A stretch of DNA of 64,000 nt from Breviolum minutum Mf 1.05b.01. Its lineage: Eukaryota > Sar > Dinophyceae > Suessiales > Symbiodiniaceae. Of the stretch, positions 24,056-36,831 are shown one piece after another. Location of the stretch: the NCBI GenBank assembly GCA_000507305.1, contig DF240863.1:33363-97362 (forward strand). The letters are read 5' to 3'. A program made the position numbers and the translations under genes. Position 1 is the first letter of the stretch. Each line of letters opens with the position of its first letter. The notes beneath the pieces are model-generated. The model did not search any database. It was not told where the DNA came from and saw only the letters and a list, made by a program, of their open reading frames with translations.

Positions 24056-24394
24056 TGTTAGTATCCCATTTTTTCTTCATTTCGACCCCTTTGCAGTGTG
24101 ATTGGACACTTGCAAATCCAGGTTGTATAGCAGGTCGTCTTGGGACAGGAATGTGAACAAGTCTTTTTTGAAACATGTTGAGCACCCTTTGTATCCCCAC
24201 GTGTCATCTGCATTTTTTCCAATGCCCACCATGCTGAAAAACTCGGCAAGTTCAAACATCAGTGCATGCTTGCTGGAATTCTTCTTCTGGAATCAAGTGG
24301 GCTAAAGTGGCTGCCACTTGCCCTTAGATCCCCATTAGCTATTGTAGAACGTGTTTTTGAAAAATACACCAAGTAAAAAACCATCCAAATCTAG

Positions 24395-24543
24395 AAGTAC
24401 TCGGTGGATCATTCCATTTAGTAAGTGGTTCATTTGCCCAATGGTGATCGTAAGCCCTTCCGAACAAAAATGGCTTATTGAAATGGGAATGGTGATCCCT
24501 AAGGGTCCTTAGGAAGTGTTCAGGGAGCCCATCTTCCAAGTAA
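24395..24543. repeat. Family C element
   Basis: AGTACTCGGTGGATCATTCC to GCCCATCTTCCAAGTA. Confidence 0.65.
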
Positions 24544-25275
24544 GCTGGGCCGCAGCCCCTAACGACTTGGAGCCGGAAAAAACGACGTTGCCAACGCCTC
24601 CCGGTAGCCATGGCATTTCCAATCTTCCTGCCGGCTCTATCCAATCCACAAACATCAAAAATGCCGCTCGACAAAAAAAATCGGTTAGAAATGGGTGATA
24701 GTGGGGATCATGGGACTGACATGGAACTCTTCTTCTTGGGTATATGTTTTATTTTTTTCTGTTTTTTTTTGGCTGTTTTTTGTTGATCCCTTCCAACGAT
24801 GGTAAATCAAAGTTTGGGGATAATATATACAATATGTTCTTGTGTTTGTACATTCAAGTGATTCTTTTTACGTCCTATCATATTGTCCAGCGTGAAAAAT
24901 CACCATTTGGTCGACATACTGTAATACATTTTTGCTTTTTCAATCACGGATCCGAGTCATCGATGAATCCACATCTTGTATGCGGATGAAGCAGAAAAAA
25001 CTTCAAATCCCCCAAGACAAATATCGAAAACAGCGTGAGATCATAAGCCCCAGATGCCCAAATTCCATCTTGTAATGTCGTAACGATCATCCAGCCGCTG
25101 CTTCCACCCTTAACTGCGGGGAATTAGATTTTTACCACCTTTACTGCCTTGCAAGATTCTCTATTTACAATTGACTACCATAAACTGAATACCGATTTGC
25201 CTAAATCAGTTTCTTTTAGCATGCTTACTCAGGCAATTTGAAAGTATAATTCCTAAACCTGAATGATCAGGCAAC

Positions 25276-25378
25276 TGACTCAGCCATTTCGGGCCTAAAA
25301 AAATAAAAGTTCAAACTATTTTTCCCATTAAATACTATGCAATCCCAAAAAGTTTAACACGGTTAGCCATTGGCTAAG
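25276..25378. repeat. Family J element
   Basis: GACTCAGCCATTTCGGGCCT to GCCATTGGCTAAGT. Confidence 0.75.
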
Positions 25379-25726
25379 TAAGGCAATTTTTTTTTGGATT
25401 CCCTCCCTTACAATCATGAACCATTTGGGGTGACCAACCACCCACTTTTACAGCTCCACGACTCGCTTTTCCTTTCCTCCCGGCTGCCCCGCCTCCCCAT
25501 TGGCTGGTGGTGGACAAGGTGGTGGCTCTGGAGTACAAGATGGTGAAATCCAAATGTCCTTTCAATCATCGAAAAAAACCTGGTAAAACTTGGATTTTCT
25601 GAGTTTCAGTGGAGAAAAACCACCATCTTTAAGTCATAACTATCGGTCATTTGGAAGGGGTGTTTTACAACCCGATCCTTAGGGGACGTTCCAACGATCA
25701 TCATGGGACCATTTTAATCCACTACG

Positions 25727-25822
25727 AACTTGGATTTGCGACTGGACTCGCTGCGGATTTTGATGGTGATTTACCATGGTGGAATCCGTAAAAAATCACG
25801 TAAAAAACAAACAAATTCAAGG
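25727..25822. repeat. Family I element
   Basis: ACTTGGATTTGCGACTGGAC to AACAAACAAATTCAAGG. Confidence 0.7.
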
Positions 25823-26589
25823 AACATGTGGAAGTGATGAAGGGAAATGCTTTTAATTAAACACTTTCTACCATGGAATTCATCATCAGTGGGAATATCT
25901 TTGCAACTCTTTCCATCCAGTGGAAGTCAAGTCGACCATTTTTGCCGAAGAGTCCCGTCCCCTGGACTGGTTGATTTTAACTAAGCCCTTAAGAGACAAC
26001 AAGGGGGGTCTTTTCAGTTACCCTCTGCGGAACCGAACAAATCCCACCTTGGGAAAAGGAACAACATCTTCAAAATGTACCTTTGGGAGGGGATGTGTTA
26101 GGGATAAAGCCCATTCAAAAAACATCGAATGTCCAGGAAAACGCTTGCTCCGTCTGGTACATTGGCTTTAGCTCTTTGGTGCGAACCACCCCCAAGCAAT
26201 TGCTCATTTGCTCATTTGTTCGTGGAAAATGGCCATCCAGGCTGCTCAGTGAAGCACCTCTAAGGTTTTGATGGCGCAACATCTCGTCAAAAGAAACCCT
26301 AAATGTATGAAGCAGACTCTTCCCCAAGTGTTGGGATTGAACCATTGAACAGTAAACAAAATGTTTGGGAGCACCAACTAGATTCAAAAACAAACTGTCT
26401 TTCAAACCATTCAAGGGTTTTGGACTCCAAAATAATGCAACCAATCGGTTTGGCCGGTTTCCATTGTTTACCCTATAGACATCACTTCCTCAAAATTTTG
26501 CATCTACTAACCAAATCGCACACCTTCAAATCCTTCGTTTGGGTGTCTTGCTGGAACTTAGTAATGAGACAGTCAGTATACTAGTTGCA

Positions 26590-26772
26590 AGCATGGTAGC
26601 TAGTAAGTAGTCAACTAGTTCGCAAATGGGTTATAACTTACAACTCATTATACACTCCCTGAAACTAACATAGCACCTGAAAATAGGTTAATGTTCCAAC
26701 CATTGATTTTCAGGGGCAAACAGTTTGTTTCAAAGTACGATGTTAAATCACCCAACTTACTAACTAGAATGT
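26590..26772. repeat. Family D element split by a nested family E element
   Basis: GTAGCTAGTAAGTAGTCAAC and ACTTACTAACTAGAATGTAC flank E at 26651-26738. Confidence 0.55.
26651..26738. repeat. Family E element nested in family D
   Basis: ACACTCCCTGAAACTAACAT to GGCAAACAGTTTGTTTC. Confidence 0.65.
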
Positions 26773-26901
26773 ACTGGGACGGAAGTTAGGATCAATGGCG
26801 ATCGGATCAATGGGTTCATTTCACCTACTTATAAATGGAATATTTTGGGGTAACACACTGATCCTAACCTTTTATATCCACTTCCAGGGAAATCCAAGTG
26901 A
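26773..26901. repeat. Family D element
   Basis: TACTGGGACGGAAGTTAGGA to CTTCCAGGGAAATCCAAGTG. Confidence 0.75.
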
Positions 26902-27050
26902 GCTACGAAAAAAAACCCTCCTACTTTCCGTTAAACTGGTTGGTTTATAGGATCCTTATATTGGCTTTTTAAAATCCCCATATAATTGGGTAGTATAATC
27001 CCCTAGACAACCTAAACAATCAGTTTTTTTTTCATTGCTCAAATAAATCA
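26902..27050. repeat. Family F element
   Basis: AGCTACGAAAAAAAACCCTC to TTTCATTGCTCAAATAA; next to a family D element. Confidence 0.7.
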
Positions 27051-27253
27051 AGCAACCAGTTACGATCACGATCACCATTTTCGCCACCAAGTAGGGGGTC
27101 CCTACCTTTCCCCCCATCCGCTTTGAACCATTCCCCCAGTCCGAGGCAAAGTTGGCAGAAGTGGCCATGCTTTCATGGGCTGACCAAAAACCACGTTCCA
27201 CCATCCACCTGGAAAATGACACCCAAAAACGCGCAGCTGGAGTGGTGTTTTGC

Positions 27254-27340
27254 TAAGTTGGTGGTTTCAATCCCATTTTTTTTCCAAAATATGAAGGATA
27301 AGGGTAAAAATTTCAACAAAAAAACATATGTTCAAATACT
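27254..27340. repeat. Family A element, decayed
   Basis: Left end AGTTGGTGGTTTCAATCCC is clear; the right half is diverged. Confidence 0.5.
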
Positions 27341-27446
27341 AAGAGTTTCAGGGTTTGAAAATGGGTTACCTTAAATATTTGTTTTACCTTTGGATAGTTG
27401 GCAATTTCAAGCCCTATTTGAAATTTAGCAAATAAGAACATATTTG

Positions 27447-27590
27447 AGCCACGAAAAAAACAACCTCCTTTTTTCCATTGAATCCTGGTTGGTTAGGAAT
27501 CCTTAGAATGGTTTATGAAATAATCTCTAGATAGCTGGGTATGATTTCATCCCCTAACCCAACCAACCAGGGATTTCTTGACTCATTTGA
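27447..27590. repeat. Family F element
   Basis: GAGCCACGAAAAAAACAACC to TTCTTGACTCATTTG. Confidence 0.7.
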
Positions 27591-28529
27591 AACCATCAGT
27601 TAGAGTTGGATCAACCCCTCCCCCAAGTCGGTGTCGACCCCTCCGAAACAACAGAATGGCCATGGCGCCTACGACTGGCTTCTGCGCCGGAACGGTAAGG
27701 CTCCACTTCGAAGCTTTGACCTTGAACGAGGTGGGCGTTTCGAGGCGAGCTGGTTGTAAATGGAGTTAGACTCCCGAGATCTAACATAGATACCCAAAAC
27801 GATCTAACAAACACTCCAAGATTACTACTTAGTGGTTTCAAGCCAGCATTTCAAAATTCCCCCTGGCAGTTTACCAGCGAGTTTACCATTGAAAATTTAC
27901 CGGGACCAAAAGGCAAGGATCGTCTTCCATCATCATTTTTCGGCGGCGAACTGTTAAACTTTGGGGGTGTAACCTCTTTTTTAATGGCCTCATAAAGAAT
28001 GGGTTTCACTGGGGTGAAATAACCATATACCTATAGGGATCCATGGGACTGGTATGGCATATTTCTGCCTACTGATTTGCCTAATAAACACAAGCCATTT
28101 ATGTAGGTAAAACAAACTGTGCCATGGATGCTATGGATACAACTCAACTACCATTTCTCGCAACTGTCTTTTTTTCGGCAACTGGCAGCTGTAAGGGAAT
28201 TTCCTGAAACTTACCATAGATATCATAAATTTGTATTGTTCTTAGGCGCCCCCAAACGCAAACGCAGGAACGCACGATCAGGATCGCACGATACGATCGC
28301 AGGGCCCGAACGCAATTGAAAAGGTTGATGTTTTGGGGTGATGATAAACACGAATGCATTTACAGGGCCCCGGAAAACGCATCCACAAGTGGGGCAATAT
28401 GTTTTCCCAATATTTCATTGCAAGGGTGTTGGATGCGTTTACATTAGTTCGGAAAATGCATTTGATAAGTCTGCACTTTTGGTAGACAGAAACAAATTAA
28501 AACAGTACCAGAACTGAATGAAAACAAGT

Positions 28530-28651
28530 CTTGGATGGTCATCCTATTGAGCACCTGGTTAAGAATCATGGTTCTAAGTCCTTTAGGTAGCTATAGCCTA
28601 AATTTCAATATAAATTTCACAACGTACAAAATGGGATGATCATCCAAGTAA
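28530..28651. repeat. Family C element
   Basis: TCTTGGATGGTCATCCTATT to GGGATGATCATCCAAGTA. Confidence 0.7.
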
Positions 28652-28769
28652 TCACATCTGCACATGGGAAACGGAGGGGTGAATGGAATGCTAGGATTGA
28701 AGAAACTGAATTGTAATTCCAGATATTCTTCTGACTAAAGGTGTGGTTGGGTGCCTTTACATCTGAAAC

Positions 28770-29075
28770 AAAAACGCATCCGGGCATTTCTCCATTTCAA
28801 ATGTTTCTTGAAGGGTGGGAACTGCCCATATGCGTTTTTCGAGGCTCAAAAAACGCATTCCAGATGCGTTGTTCCATGCTCACACACGCATCCGGGCATT
28901 TCTCCATTTCAAATGCTTCTCGAAGGGTGGGAACTGCCCCGATGCGTTTTTCCGGGCTCAAAAAACGCATCCGGGCATTTCTCCATTTCAAATGCTTCTT
29001 GAAGGGTGGGAGCTGCCCAGATGCGTTTTTCGAGGCTCAAAAAACGCATTCCAGATGCGTTTTTTCCAAGTTCAG
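28770..29075. repeat. Minisatellite with ACGCAT/ATGCGT ends
   Basis: ACGCATCCGGGCATTTCTCC starts at 28774, 28886 and 28965 (periods 112 and 79). The difference is an optional block ending ATTCCAGATGCGTT. Short frames across it are repeat-derived and not genes. Confidence 0.8.
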
Positions 29076-29511
29076 AGAATGCATGTTGTCAAGGGTGATC
29101 CGTATTATCATCAAATTTGTCGAATGCATTCTCTGAAGGAAAACAAACGCATTGGCGAAATTCCATTTCTACGAGCGGGAACGCACGACAGCGATCGCAC
29201 GACACACGATCACGAACGCACGACCGCAGGCAGCTAAGGTATTGTTTGATTCCCTTCAAATGGGTAGTGTAATGACCCCAGTAAATAGAAACATGTTCAA
29301 TTGCTAAATTTGCATTGATGTACCAAAATCAAAGCATTGACTCTCTATACAAAAAGTAGATAGATTGCAAAAGGTGCGATGAGATTTCACCACCTCTTTG
29401 TCATCCCAAAGGGGCTAGATTAACTTTGAAGATTCTTTATCCCATAATATCCCATACACTCCATGTATGTAATATTGACCTTCATTGGCTCAAACATCGC
29501 AACATTCCTAC

Positions 29512-29638
29512 AAAGAGGGCCCCTACCAGTTATCAGAAGGTTTAAAACCCTGGAGTTTTACCACAGGAAAACCCATCTATAAGGCCATTTATAGGATCCT
29601 TTTAACTCTAGCTCGGCTCGAGCTAGCCCACCTTGTAG
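29512..29638. repeat. Family H element, diverged
   Basis: GAGGGCCCCTACCAGTTATC to GAGCTAGCCCACCTTG. Confidence 0.55.
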
Positions 29639-29642
29639 CGAA

Positions 29643-29728
29643 ATACCCATAAGATCCATGTATGCTTGTATTTACCTAAAATTTGGTTGAAATTTATGGT
29701 AAATATACCATACATGGATCCTATGGGG
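29643..29728. repeat. Family M: 86-bp hairpin element
   Basis: TACCCATAAGATCCATGTAT and ATACATGGATCCTATGGGGTA are inverted ends. Confidence 0.75.
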
Positions 29729-29879
29729 TATGTACACATGCATTCCCATCGTGTATTTTGCTACAGATTCCAACTTGGATGTTAGGCCCCAGGATGAGAT
29801 CGTGGCAGTATTGAGTCGGTTGAAAACGACCGGAATTTTCGGGGGAATCCCTCAAAATCTTTCAAGGTCGAAAGGATTG

Positions 29880-29970
29880 TTAGTAAGTTGGGTTATTACC
29901 CCCAAATATGCCATTTATAGGTGAAATAACCCTTTGATCCTAACCATTGATCCTAACTTCCAACAGGACA
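29880..29970. repeat. Family D element, left end lost
   Basis: TAGTAAGTTGGGTTATTACC to CTAACTTCCAACAGGACAG. Confidence 0.65.
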
Positions 29971-30104
29971 GTTCAACCGAGTTACAGGGGTGAACTTGCA
30001 GATATAAGTTACACTCCCTGAAAGAAACAGCAAAAACACCTGAAAATGGATGATTGGAAGACAAGCCTTTCCCCCTTTGAAATCTTGGAATCAAGTTTTG
30101 ATAG

Positions 30105-30210
30105 CCCTCCCTAAAGTTAATATAGCTTCTGAAAAATCATTGGTTGGAAGACAAATCTTTCCTTTAGGGATACGGCCTATTTTCAGGTGCTTCAGGTTTC
30201 AAGGAGCGTA
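30105..30210. repeat. Family E element
   Basis: CCTCCCTAAAGTTAATATAG to GGTTTCAAGGAGCGTAAAC; another left half lies at 30009-30070. Confidence 0.65.
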
Positions 30211-30282
30211 AACATCTTTCAGGTCATCCTGGTGATTGGAATCCTGGTGGTTGTGAAGCCATCATATTTCAACATTACCTAA

Positions 30283-30383
30283 TACTGCTGATGGAAGAAA
30301 TCCTGCATCACCTGGATCACAAAACCTGGTAAGTAATGGGTAAACCACCTATCAACTGGTGCGGATTTCTTCCATCAACAGTA
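30283..30383. repeat. Family B element
   Basis: Complete, with both arms. Confidence 0.85.
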
Positions 30384-30718
30384 TGATCAATGTACTGTAT
30401 TTTTTAACTACATTTACAGTTTTGTTGAGGACCTTCCATGTTTTCACATAGGATTTCCATGGGACGTTCGTATATCTACCTATACATTTGGTTGTTTTTT
30501 ATTAGGTAGATTATCAGGCATATCATTCGTCCCGTTGCTCCTATGGGATTGACCACGGACGACAACAGCCAAGGTACTTCGAGGATCAAAGAGTGGCAAA
30601 CCATAGAGCAACTTCCTGAAACAACAGGAAGGAATAGGGAAATGGCCACATTCAACAGGAAGTGTAAATAAATCTTCCCTACATGGAGTGTCTGGGCTAT
30701 AATTTTCTATAAGTATTA

Positions 30719-30803
30719 CTAGTTGGTGGCTTCAACCCATCTGAAAATTAGTCAAAATGGGAATCTTCCCCACATAGGGGTGATAGGGTACACTTTTCGA
30801 AAC
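30719..30803. repeat. Family A element, shortened
   Basis: Left end and GAATCTTCCCCACATAGGGG core are clear; the right end is reduced. Confidence 0.65.
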
Positions 30804-30954
30804 AAACAGATAGAACCTGAACGCTGAATCTTAATTATGTTTGTTTGGAGGGGAGTATATTCCAAGGATGTTTAAAGAGAATCATCACAATCAGAATAGG
30901 GCCCCAAACATGGCAGGAAATGGTAGGGTTTGATTGGAACCATGTGGATAAACA

Positions 30955-31719
30955 TCAATGGCAAACAATGGAGACATCCACCTCCGAAAAACTCAGAAAA
31001 AAACATATTTTCGAGGTGACGTTGGTTAACAAAATGACATGGTGTACAGCCTGAGAAATACTTGGCGAGGAGGTCTTAATGGGCCGAAATGAGACCTTAA
31101 ACACCACCACCGGTGTGTGAGAAAACAAGAGGCCGGGCTTGACAACTTGCAACATTTGAAACATGGCTCTGCTATCAGACAGTGAACGGCAAGCGCATTC
31201 AAAAGCAAGCACTCGTGGCTTTGCAAGCCTTTTATCGTGTAGATCCCAATGTGCAGTGGACTGCAGTTCTTGTCTCTGAAGCCCTGGGCTTCTCGCTCTC
31301 TATGACCATGGTGTACAAGGAAGCCCAAGAGTGTAGATATCGATATCAGGCATATGCACCCATTGGTTGCTGACCAGATGGGTAGCCAGATCTAGAAGCA
31401 ACTTGCTGCATTCCTCGTCAAAGCGCCTTTTCTCCATGTCACGCGTTGAATCAATGCTGCTCTTCGGAAATCTTGCGGTGGGATGAATAAGCGAATGTGT
31501 TCGCCACGGCTGTCGCTCCAACTGCTTTGCCAAAGCTCTGAAGTCAAAGCAAAGTCCTGCACGGGTGGCTTTGCACGTGATCCTTTGAAGGCTGCCAACA
31601 TACGTGGTGCAGGAAACCCGAGCAGTCCTCCCCTCGGATGCGCAGCATTTCCGCCCGGCGATATGCTTCCAACTCCACTTGTAGGGGGTATAACCCCAGT
31701 TACCTATTTGTAAGGCCAT
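30955..31719 (-). pseudogene. Degenerate fragment resembling a C-5 cytosine methyltransferase
   Basis: The frame at 31300-31719 ends with DIDIYTLGLPCTPWS, which resembles motif IV (PCxxxS with the catalytic Cys) of C5-cytosine methyltransferases. After a frame change, GFRDKNCSPLHIGIYTIKG (31026-31328 frame) resembles the segment that follows it. Another shift leads to 30955. At least two frame changes make it non-functional as read. Dinoflagellate retroelements carrying such methyltransferases are known from the literature, but no reverse transcriptase is visible nearby. Recognition rests on short motifs. Confidence 0.3.
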
Positions 31720-32000
31720 TTGTAGAGGTTATAACTCTGCCTCTAGGGTTTTTGCCAGGAAAATTGAAAGACATTTCCTGCGAAAATATTGACCCCAAAT
31801 TTCGAGACGAATCCCTACAGCTCTTTCTACGTTACATCCCATTAAACTTGTTGTGGGTTGGCTAGTGACGGGATCCCCGAACCTTCACAAATGGCTTGTT
31901 CTAATCCCCTATTGCCGTAGTCAACCTCGCAGGTTCAATCAATAGTTTCAGAATATAACTAAGTTCAAAAAGGCCGTCATGTCCGAGAGTACCAATTTCG

Positions 32001-32106
32001 AGGTGGTGGTTGAACCAACCCATTTGAAACATATGCGGAAGTCAAATTGGATCATTTTCCTAGGGATCAGGGTCACAATAAAACATATTTCAAACCACCA
32101 TCTAGA
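32001..32106. repeat. Family A element
   Basis: Left end in the TGAACCAACC variant and right end CAAACCACCATCTAG. Confidence 0.75.
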
Positions 32107-32399
32107 TAATGTTTCACCAACCTAGATTTTTCTGAAATAGCCGGGGTCTCATTTTTCTTCCTAAAAAGCTACCTTTTGGGGACCTTCTGGGTTCAAGTTG
32201 ATCTATCATGTTATATACCTTGTGAAGGTGCAATCCCTCCAGGATTCCAGTCACAGCCAGGATGACATTCGAAACATTTTCAGTACTTCGGGGATCTCAA
32301 ACTAAACCAATCATTAGCCGTTAGCCAATTTTCTCGCATGCTGGGAGACAGAAATCACCAACATCAAAATTGGAAACTATTTCAATCTTCATTTTATGG

Positions 32400-32523
32400 T
32401 CTTGGATTTGCTTGCTTGATGCTTGCAAAAAGTTCCAAACATATCCTCCCAAATGCTGGTGAAAAAAATGGTGATTTACTATGACAGAAAGATAAACATA
32501 ACCTTAAAAACAAATCCAAGTGG
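32400..32523. repeat. Family I element, best preserved
   Basis: TCTTGGATTTGCTTGCTTGA and AACAAATCCAAGTGG are its ends. Confidence 0.8.
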
Positions 32524-33248
32524 CTCATTTTTTCCCATTTGAAGCCATGTTTTAAGTGCACGCAGACTTCAGGTCGTTTTTCTGGAAATCAGGGATCATT
32601 ATTTACCAACCCAAACAATGCACGACTATTCAGGGGAAATCACTGAAAAATACCTTACACTTGCAGTGTTTGATTCCCCCCTAAAAAAAGGTTGTTTTAA
32701 TGATCCCTACTACACTTTCAAACCACCCTATAAACAATTCACCTTCCAAAAACATCTCCAACCAAACCTCAGTTTCACCCAAAAATGAGTCCCTTTTAAT
32801 GACGGATATTTTTCGTTTTCAGGGTCCGCCCCCCTTTCCTTGGGCCCCCCAACCGAGTAGGATGAACACCATAGGATTGTTCCCAACCATTGCCAGGCAC
32901 AAATTTCACCTGGCAAGAGTTGAGCGAAAATACTTGGAGGATGGAGCCCCCAACTTAGGAAGTCCTACCCTTGTGATTTTGAGGATTCTGTGCTTCTAAA
33001 ACGCGCCCTCGTTTAGGAAACGGAAAATGGAAAATACCTCATCCTTGGCGACCATTATTGCTCCCCCAATATCACAAGGTAGAAGCAGGTAGTAACCGAC
33101 ATTCATATCCCATGGAGTTTGGCCAAAAGGAATGGGTCCCACAATGCCAGTTAGGGGACACCAACTAACACCATGATGGTTATTAACCACTTACTAAATG
33201 GTATGATCCTCCAAGCATTAGTTTCAGGGAGGGTATGTGATGTATAGC

Positions 33249-33291
33249 TACTGTTGATTGAACGAATCCTGCACCACCTGGGATGTATCAA
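33249..33291. repeat. Family B element, left half
   Basis: CTACTGTTGATTGAACGAAT then CCTGCACCACCTGGGATGTA; the rest is absent. Confidence 0.55.
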
Positions 33292-33804
33292 CAGCAGCGC
33301 CTGAAAAGTTACTGGGACCCAAAAGGAATGTGGTCTTCTAACCATCATTTTTCAGGGGCGAAATTGCAAAACTTCCGGGTAGCAGTGGCAAAGGATCTCT
33401 GAGATTTCGGCCAAACCTTTCATGGAACAAGTTCTTCAAAGATATTTCTTTCCTTACCAAGATTTAATGCCTATAATTCCTATTGCTAGAAGAAATTTAA
33501 AAAAACACAATTTCTGAGATTTGCCATTAAACCTTCCATGGAAACAAACCGTGATAGATATATTTCCTATAGTACCAACATGAATGGCAGTTGATTTCTA
33601 CCGACCTTGAGGTTGTGAGACATTTTTCAAGAATCAACTCGACTCAGAAGATGATACAGTACCAAAGATCAAGTTGGGAAATTTTGGGTAGCCTTGGCAG
33701 GCTACCAAACAGCTGTTGTTCCCCCAAATCTTACCGCAATTTTTCCTTGTATTCTACAACCATTATATACTCGATATTTCTTGGTGGTAGATGTTGGTAT
33801 ATAT

Positions 33805-33863
33805 GAATGTTTCCGAAAATAGTGGTACCCCCACATCATAGAATCTATTTTTGGAAACACCCA
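33805..33863. repeat. Family G element, short form
   Basis: Same ends as at 2412 (AATGTTTCCGAAAAT, TTTTTGGAAACACCCA) with a shortened core. Confidence 0.75.
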
Positions 33864-34916
33864 TATCTCAGGTACTCCCTCAAGCGTCCCCCAACTTTTC
33901 CCTTTGATAATTGTTTTTCCTACGACAAAAACTTATAGCAAAAGACACCGCTCCAAATCTCAGGATGTTCTTCGGAAAGGAATTTCATGGAATTTCTCGT
34001 TGTTATAGGTGAATTTCTGGTAGACATTCCAATGTCCATATCTGTATAACTATCTATCGATTTCTAAACCATCCAACTAATAAACAACCCCAACTACAGG
34101 AAGCAAACAAAGTCACCCCTAAGTCATACCTAAAGCCTTCCGCCCCATGTGTGCCATGGTCAAAAGTCGCTATATTGGGGATGGTCATCCAACCATGAAT
34201 AGGAATCGCTACAACCGGTATTAAAAAACAACTGTTGGGAGAATTTAGACCCTAGCACATGTGAACACAATCCGTAAAAGTCCTACCTTAGTCATCCCCT
34301 TTCTTCTTTCCACAAATATCTTCGCAGTTGGAAGTCCTTGACCACCATCTTTTTAGTCCGGTTGGTTTCCGAACCACCGATATTTTAGCAGGGGGTGTAT
34401 CATCATCCGAAAGGAACCGCCACTTAAAAAAAAATGGTGATTGACTTCTAGGGTTCGCCCAAATCGCTAATTGTAGCATATTTTTTTTCATCGCCCCCCG
34501 TGAAAATTAAGTAGAAAAGGGACCGTCCCAAAAGGAAATTTAAACTTAAAAAACCATCAATTTTCAAAATGATATTATGTTAGTTTTCAAGGGGGGTATC
34601 ATGATGTAGTATGCACATCTTAGGTCTACTTTTTTCTGAACTATTCCCAAATTATTCCCACTAACACCTCATGAAACAACTCAACTCATGAATCCTGCAA
34701 TTCCTTGCCTTCAGAAAAGTGTCCGTGGTAAAATTCGCGGCCCAAGTGAAATGATCCACTGGCCTTCGCGGCAACGGCAATAATTTCGCATTTTTTCCAG
34801 CTGGTTTGGGCTCCCAGGGTTCCAGTCACCACCAGAATTATTCCATTTTTAGTAGGGAATCCCAACCAAAACCTTCATTTGTGACTGGCATCCTGGGTGG
34901 GCGGTAGACCTAAGGT

Positions 34917-35034
34917 ATACTTGGATTTCTGTGTTTGATGCTCGGAAAAGCAAGAAGACAGTTCTCCCAAATGTTGGTTGGATGGTGGTTTACCATGTTT
35001 AAAAAAGTAAAAATCGCCTTAAACAAATCCAGGT
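34917..35034. repeat. Family I element
   Basis: TACTTGGATTTCTGTGTTTG to CTTAAACAAATCCAGGTA. Confidence 0.75.
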
Positions 35035-36288
35035 ACCTATTGTGATGTAAACTGCTAAATGAATACAACCTGCAACTTTTGGATACTGGTGGGGTGACCT
35101 CGACCGCGGGAGGTACTGTTTCCCCCAAGAAATCTTTCGCCCACTATTTTTTTGAATGGTCTTCTTAAGCCAAAAGACTCCCTACATTTAGTTTATTATT
35201 ACGGTAGATGTAGGTGAACATGGCAATCCTTAGGTCCCCTGCTAAAGAGTTAAACTTTTAGTGGGCTGCATGTAAAATCCCACTAAACTCAAAGAAGCAA
35301 CACGGGAATAAAGGCTAATCTAAGATGTGCCCAGTTCTGAACATACCTTATTGTTTTTTTAGGAAGGGTCTAGTTCCTCAACAAGTTCATCCAAGGGAGA
35401 CATCCTTCGGCTTTGATGGTCAACTAGGCACCTTGGGGCCTCAGATTCTATAGCTATAAAACTTAATTTGCCCGGAAATGTCAAAAGTTCGGACATGGCG
35501 GCGGCTCCGGGGAATACAAAAACGGGAATCTCGAACGAGAAAACTTGAAAGCATTTGCTATTTTCTACTTGCATCCTGGGTGGGGAAATACAAATGACAT
35601 CATTAAAAAACGCGTGGAACAAATGATGATATCGATCCAGTTTTTTCAGCCCCGAAATGTGATTGATGTATAGCAAAATCCACCCCAAAGAAACAGGATA
35701 TGAACCCGGCACAATCTGTATTTGGAGGCGTTTTCTTTTACACTATGGATGCCTTTTTTCACCACAGGTGACGTCATGAAAAAGATCGATACATCATCAC
35801 TATATCACAATTATCCTATTTCAACTATACTTGTTGGTTGATAAAGGTTGACTCAACGGGGTAGACTTAATTTCTATAAGCAAGGGTAGTGACATAACAT
35901 CCAATGAACAACCAGGGTGTTTTTCACTTGTTTGCAATCAATGGATCAGAGAAAATTCCAATGAAACCGCACCGCCATGGGGATCAAAGAGGCTTTATCT
36001 ACACCACGTCTTTCTGCATGGCTTCATCTGCGTTCTCATAGCTTGGCTCAAATCCCATGCCCAAACCATGCTTGCTATGACAATGATGAGTCTTGAATCT
36101 AATCCCCAAATGGTCCATGTATATATGTAGTTCAACCGTGCCTCATGGCCACGTCCGGCTTCTCGCCCCAATCATTGAACTCACCACGCCTTTCAGGGGC
36201 ATGGGATCGATGCAGTGGGGGGGGGAAGGTGTTGGAAGTATCCGAATCGATGGATATCCATATTAGCCCAACAGAAATCAGCTACCGC

Positions 36289-36421
36289 TAGGATGTCCCA
36301 GAAAGTTAGTATATGGTTAGTAGATGGGTCATAACCTACTTATAAAATGGTTGATGAATTGGGGTTATAACCCACTGATCCTAACCATTGATCCTAACTT
36401 CCAACGGGACATCCTAGCAGG
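36289..36421. repeat. Family D element, best preserved
   Basis: GCTAGGATGTCCCAGAAAGT and CTTCCAACGGGACATCCTAGC are inverted ends. Confidence 0.85.
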
Positions 36422-36715
36422 TGATGACCTTTTTGAACCAGCCTTTTTGATGGTGAAACTGTGTAAGTGACCCTTTTTAAAGGAAGGTTGGGTTGTTGGT
36501 GACCTCTAGGGCTTCTAAAATGCTCACGAATTGAATCACCTGGGATCCTGCTTACTGTACTTGGGGGCCTGGTGGTGGTTTGGGGACCCTCGAATCGGGT
36601 AAAACCCCTAAGTAACAATCTCTTTTGGTAAGGGGATGCTAGGAATCCAAACCACCAAGCGCCCCAAACCACCAATCACTAGATGAAAAAAGGGACACGC
36701 AAAACAACAAAGACC

Positions 36716-36831
36716 TACTGTTGATGGAAGAAATCCGGCTCACCAGTTGAGGTTGGTAAATATCCCATTATTTTAAAGGGTTTTAGCACCATCCCAGGTG
36801 GTTGTTTGGGATATCTGAACCATCAACAGTA
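36716..36831. repeat. Family B element
   Basis: Complete. Its reverse complement gives the closest match to the element cut by the virus at 49659-49703. Confidence 0.85.

Larger units (their letters stand above)
18108..28250. other. Gene-free host DNA, dense hairpin mosaic
   Basis: Families A, B, C, D, E, F, I and J cover much of this. A minus frame near 21480-21590 starts MIAKPKRKVALKKPATYGLK, basic and possibly an exon end, but it stops after ~39 codons. Confidence 0.5.
28250..29235. repeat. Composite region flanked by CGCACGA-rich clusters
   Basis: GAACGCACGATCAGGATCGC near 28268 and GAACGCACGACAGCGATCGC near 29179 are similar clusters of CGCACGA/GATCGC words about 910 bp apart, enclosing the minisatellite. 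It may be one larger non-coding element. Confidence 0.5.

Noticed and set aside
28741..29237. Overlapping frames of 130-140 codons
   Set aside because: Created by the minisatellite; the same repeat is open in several frames.
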